Below are positions 59,760 through 64,000 of a stretch of DNA of 64,000 nt, one piece after another; position 1 is the stretch's first letter, and every line of letters starts with the position of its first letter. The position numbers and the translations under genes are program-made. This DNA comes from Syncephalis fuscata (taxonomy: Eukaryota; Zoopagomycota; Zoopagomycetes; Zoopagales; Piptocephalidaceae), in assembly GCA_025786725.1 (NCBI GenBank), contig JAHLTZ010000019.1:372001-436000 (forward strand), read 5' to 3'. The notes below the pieces were generated by a model. The model was not told the origin of the DNA. It worked only from the letters and a program-made list of their open reading frames with translations, and ran no database searches.

Positions 59760-62700
59760 ATGTTTGAATCCATTGTTGCCAACGTGCTCAACAAGTTTCT
59801 TGGTGATTTTGTCGATAATTTAGAGCACAAGCAGCTCAATATCGGCATCTGGAGTGGTAAGTAAATATAATAAGCAAGTAAATGGCCTTTAATCAATGAA
59901 TGTTAGGTGATGTTACGCTTAACAACCTACGTTTAAAGAAAGAAGCGCTTAATCGCTTCAATCTACCGGTTGATGTTAAAGAAGGTAAGCTTGTGAGACT
60001 ATATCGCCACCAAATGACACTTGCTAATTAAATCAAATAGGCTATCTTGGCAGCTTAGTACTTAAGATTCCCTGGAGCAATTTAAAGGGCCAACCTGTTC
60101 GAGTGATTGTTCAAGATGTCTACTTGTTAGCAGCACCACGTGTATCTACAACGGTACTTAATCGTATATACTATAATATACTTTTAATAATCTATAATTA
60201 GTATGACGAACAAGAGGAAATAGAACGGGAATTTCAACAGAAAATGAGTCGATTGGAAACGGCTGAGATGTTACAACCAAAAGCCAGTACACAAAATCAA
60301 GGTAATAATAAGAATAATCAAGTAGATATATTTATTTATACAAGTATTAGAGGATAATATGAAGAGTACTTCATTTACTACACAGTTAGTAACAAAGATT
60401 GTTGACAATTTACAAGTATCTATTAGCAATATTCATATTCGATATGAAGATGCTGTCAGTCATCCAGGACATCGATTTGCATTAGGCATTACATTGCATA
60501 AACTATCTGCTCAGTCCACAGATGGTCAATGGAATGAGATATTTATTGAAAATGCCTCAGATACTATTCATAAACTATGTAAATTGGACTGTCTAGCTGT
60601 GTATTTCAATACAGAAACAGTCTCGTTGGAAGCACAACAGAAACCAATTGAGAAGTTTACATCATTGGTAATTGTTATATAAACAGACGATATGGTAATT
60701 CATTACTTATCATAATTACTATAGATTGCTACAGATCAAAATGCCCAACTTAGTCACCAGTATATTCTAAAGCCTGTTTCAGGTGTAGGCCGAGTAAGTT
60801 ATAATAGATCAGTAGTTTCAGTGACTAGTTAACACTTTGTATAGATTAAGCTGAATAAGAACTTTTCATTGGAAAAGCCCAAAACAAATGCTACTTTGTT
60901 ATTCGATGAATTAGCATTTGTATTGGATGATGAACAGTATCGTGATGCATTACTGTGTCTTAATTTTTATCACTTTTCAATTAGACAACAGCAAGTAAGT
61001 AATATGAAGATATATATATAGAAAGTAATCATTAATAAAACATTAATTATATAACATCAAATAGTATCGTAAATATCGACCACCTAGTTATATGACAGCA
61101 AAGACCAATCCACGTGAATGGTTTAAATTTGCCGGTAACTGTATATTAAATGAGATTCATGAAAGACGTCGTAAATGGACCTGGGAACACTTTGCCCGTC
61201 GTCGAGATGAACGTAAAGCCTATATTCGTTTATTTATGAACTCACAACTTGAAACACAAGTACCGGTAATAGTTATTATTTAATATATACATATATAATT
61301 ATATAATTATATAAACTAATTATCAATCGTTATTAGGGATCCCATAATGCAGTTGAATTGGCCAAATTGGAACGAGAATTATCATATGAAGATATTCGAT
61401 TCTATCGTTCTATTGCCCGTGCTAAATTGCGTAAAGAAAAGGCTTATCAAGGTAAATGTGACAAACTATTTTGTAAATGAGCCATTGTATTAACACATAG
61501 TACATTAATTAGAGCAAGTAAAGAAGCAACAACAGCAACAACAGCAACAACAAAAAGGTGGCTGGCTTGACTGGTGGTATGGCTCTAGCGGCAATCAATC
61601 AGCCCAGAAACCAGCCGATCCAGTACTTTCTGAACAAGAAATCAAAGCACTTTATGACACTATTGACTTTGATGAACAAGCAAATTTATTTGATGTCCCT
61701 AAAGAAGTAAGTATTTATAGTATATATATATTAGTAGTATCATATTCACCATTCTATTTATACCATTATAGTGTATACTGATGGCATTAAAGACGGTATT
61801 GCAACGTGGATCGCTTACTCTACGCTATTCGCCACGTTCAGGCGATAAAGAATTAGTATCTGTCGTATTTGATACATTCACCGCCTCATTGTCCAAAGAC
61901 CCGAGAATCTCACTGCTAGCATGGAGCTTAACGACTTTCAAATTCGCGATAGTACAACACCCGATACGCTCTATCCATTGCTGGCCAAAGTACAAGAAGT
62001 AGCCAAAAAGGCCGCCGCATTAGAGGGATCTGTTCAATCAGCGGCCATTACCGAGATTACTGAAGAGGATCAATCATCGCTAAATGAGATTATGTCGGTA
62101 TCACGTAAAATCGAGCCATTCTTGTATGTTCAATTCGAGCACAAACCATTGGATGAACGAGCAGACAACGCCATTTTATTGAAGATGCGTAATATTGAGT
62201 TCATCTACAGTAGAGTGGCCTTTAGTACACTTGAAGCCTTCTTTAAACCACCCACCACTGCTCTAGAGTCGATTAATGCATTGATTGTAAGTGGTTATTT
62301 AATAGAAATACTCTATAGTAACTTTATGCAACAACAATAGGAAGCGGCCGGTGATACGTTTGAAGAGTTTAAAGAGAAAACACTTGCTGGATTTGAGCAT
62401 GCACTCGATGAACATAAAACAATGGATGTTCGTGTAGATATTGATGCCCCTATCTTCATTTTACCTGAAAGGTAGATAACAACTGTTATACGTATTGTCA
62501 ATACTAATGATTGATATGATATAGTTGCACAGATCCTAATTCTAATGTTGTGGTCATTGACTCTGGTCGAATTAAAGTGGCCAGTGATTTGGCCAGTAAA
62601 CAACGCAAAGAAGAAGTACAAGCAATGCGTGGCCGTCAAGTGACGCCAGAAGAGTTTCAAAAACTTGAACTACTTATGTATGATCGATTTAATGTTGACT

Positions 62701-64000
62701 TTTCTTCAGTACAAGTAAGTAATTAACGTAGCAATAGTATTGCTATTATTTACTAATATTAATGCTATTCTAGGTGGTTATTGGCCAATCGGTTGAAAAG
62801 TGTTTAGATTTAGTACGAACACCAGATTCAGACGATGTACGACATGTATTGAATCGTGTTAATATGTCATTTGTATTAGAAACATCTATTCTACCGGATG
62901 CATTTGATTTACCGGCTATTAAAGTTGGTGGTCGATTGCCATTATTGCAAATCAACTTTTCAGATCGTAAATATCGAACATTAATGAATATTCTTGATTT
63001 GATATCACCGCCCGATGAACCGGATGCTGATTTCGAACCATATCCATATTTGAATCGACGTTCACCCAATCTAGATCGAGTATTTTCACTTGGTCTACGC
63101 CGTGAACTATTGCTGGAAGGTGCTGGTGATGATAGTGGATTGGAGACAACATCCTCTACCAAGAATACATCCACCGATGATGTAAGCGACGACGACGATG
63201 ACGATACCTTCTACGACGCCGAAGACCGACCATCCGTAAGTAAAACAATTGTAATAATACTTTTGCTAACAATATCTATGCCTATTGTAGATGAGCCTGA
63301 AAAAGGTCACTAGATTGGCTAACAAGACCCAAATCAAGTTAGCCTTTAATGCAGAACATGTGGTCGTCAATATTCGACGCAGTCATCCATCAGCGCCAAT
63401 GGAAGAATTTGACTTGGCTGTTATGGAATTACAGAAATTCGATCTACAATTTACCAAACGACCATTTGATATGAATGTAGATGTGGCACTAACTTCTATT
63501 ATTATCAATGATATGATAGTGAAGAGCGACACACCTATTCGTATGTTAAGTTGTGGTCTAGACTCGCAAGAGAGTGAACATGAATTAGCACTGAAGGCCA
63601 ACTTCATCCGTGTTCTACCCAAATCACCTGACTATATGGAAAAGTATGAGTGTATTGATCAGTCATTGCTAGTTACTATGTCACGGTTAAATATTAGAGT
63701 GGAGGCCAAAAGTGTATTAACTTTACAAGACTTTTTATTAGTAACATTTACCGATGCCAAAAAGTCTAGTAATAGTAAAACATCTCGATCTGATCTACAT
63801 CAAAGTGATCATGGTCCATCATTATCATTATCGCCGCCACCACCACAACCACCACCACCATCAGCCGTATCTGTACCGAGTAATACAGCGGCTATTAAAC
63901 GACAGGCCAATACACCTAAAACAAAGATTGTCGCTGATATGCGTGCCGTCTGTCTTACGTTTGCCGATACCCATCGATCTATTGCTGTGGCCTTACTCGA
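59760..64000 (+). CDS. VPS13: Vps13 lipid-transfer protein, 5' part
   Basis: Bridge-like protein moving lipids at membrane contact sites. Exons: 59760-59856, 59907-59984, 60041-60153, 60202-60301, 60351-60667, 60725-60793, 60845-60994, 61065-61265, 61337-61451, 61513-61706, 61772-62286, 62341-62471, 62525-62714, 62774-63235, then 63291 to the window end. The chorein N-terminus is clear: [60 protein letters not shown]. Then come [33 protein letters not shown], a Gln run with GGWLDWWYG, and AMELN-type repeats of the lipid groove ([19 protein letters not shown]). In exon 11, near 61902-61906 (GACCCGAG), the frame shifts and one base appears missing; both sides are homologous. An Asp-rich insert and a Pro run occur near the window end. 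Confidence 0.95.

Overview
The window is nuclear DNA of an intron-rich, compact, AT-rich eukaryote. Introns are short (mostly 43-110 nt), start GTAAGT-like and nearly always end TAG. Highly expressed genes (EF-1alpha, ribosomal proteins) have GC-rich codon choice, while intergenic DNA is very AT-rich and full of microsatellites. The EF-1alpha, Mtd1-type dehydrogenase, Tao3/Furry, Gtr1, Dcp1 and Swd1/RBBP5 proteins look opisthokont and most like an early-diverging fungus. That placement is inference; no search could be run. No tRNA, rRNA, CRISPR array or intact transposon was recognised.

Layout. 1-6263: 3' part of a giant Furry/Tao3 gene (+), convergent with SNIP1/Pml1 (-, 6297-7478). 8400-8952: ribosomal protein eL32 (+). 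9755-11093: DnaJ protein (-). 11391-13135: decapping subunit Dcp1 (-). 13376-14218: tail-anchored orphan (+). 14104-15345: an old tandem duplication of convergent gene ends. 15269-16419: secreted orphan (-) with a broken frame. 16420-19220: gene-poor, with a probable decayed gene. 19221-20316: aldo/keto reductase (+), among copies of a dispersed repeat. 21969-22625: uS9 (-), divergent from eL13 (+, 23663-24516). 24890-25420: complex I NDUFS5-like (+). 25421-29075: gene desert with inverted repeats. 29076-31343: FHA-kinase of the Chk2/Rad53 type (+). 31344-34834: gene-poor.

34835-35717: membrane orphan (+). 36233-39164: LMBR1-domain protein LMBD2 (-). 40205-41431: PRL-type phosphatase (+), convergent with Cox17 (-, 41565-41900). 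42897-44254: RagA/Gtr1 GTPase (+). 45131-46510: EF-1alpha (+). 47046-48073: mitochondrial uL4m (+), convergent with ZRSR2-like splicing factor (-, 48105-50242). 50333-51585: coiled-coil/TM orphan (+). 51870-53092: Mtd1-type methylene-THF dehydrogenase (+). 53209-54258: secreted or membrane pseudokinase (-). 54591-56487: RBBP5/Swd1 (-). 56649-57750: Nse3/MAGE (+). 57810-59500: BRF2-like TFIIB family (-). 59760-64000: Vps13 5' part (+).

The genes are unlinked housekeeping functions (translation, mRNA turnover and splicing, TORC1 signalling, chromatin, lipid transfer), typical of a core chromosome arm. Exon models were built by joining frames by hand. Nearly all close to exact multiples of three and restore family motifs across junctions.

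Main points of interest: six or seven gene frames are broken, always in the same direction (one base short). Four translation genes appear to have unusually long leader introns that end just before ATG and carry GGAT/GATA tracts. Four GC-AG introns are needed. There is an 8-nt kinase microexon, a duplicated and decayed pair of gene ends, a dispersed repeat family with inverted copies, and a pseudokinase.
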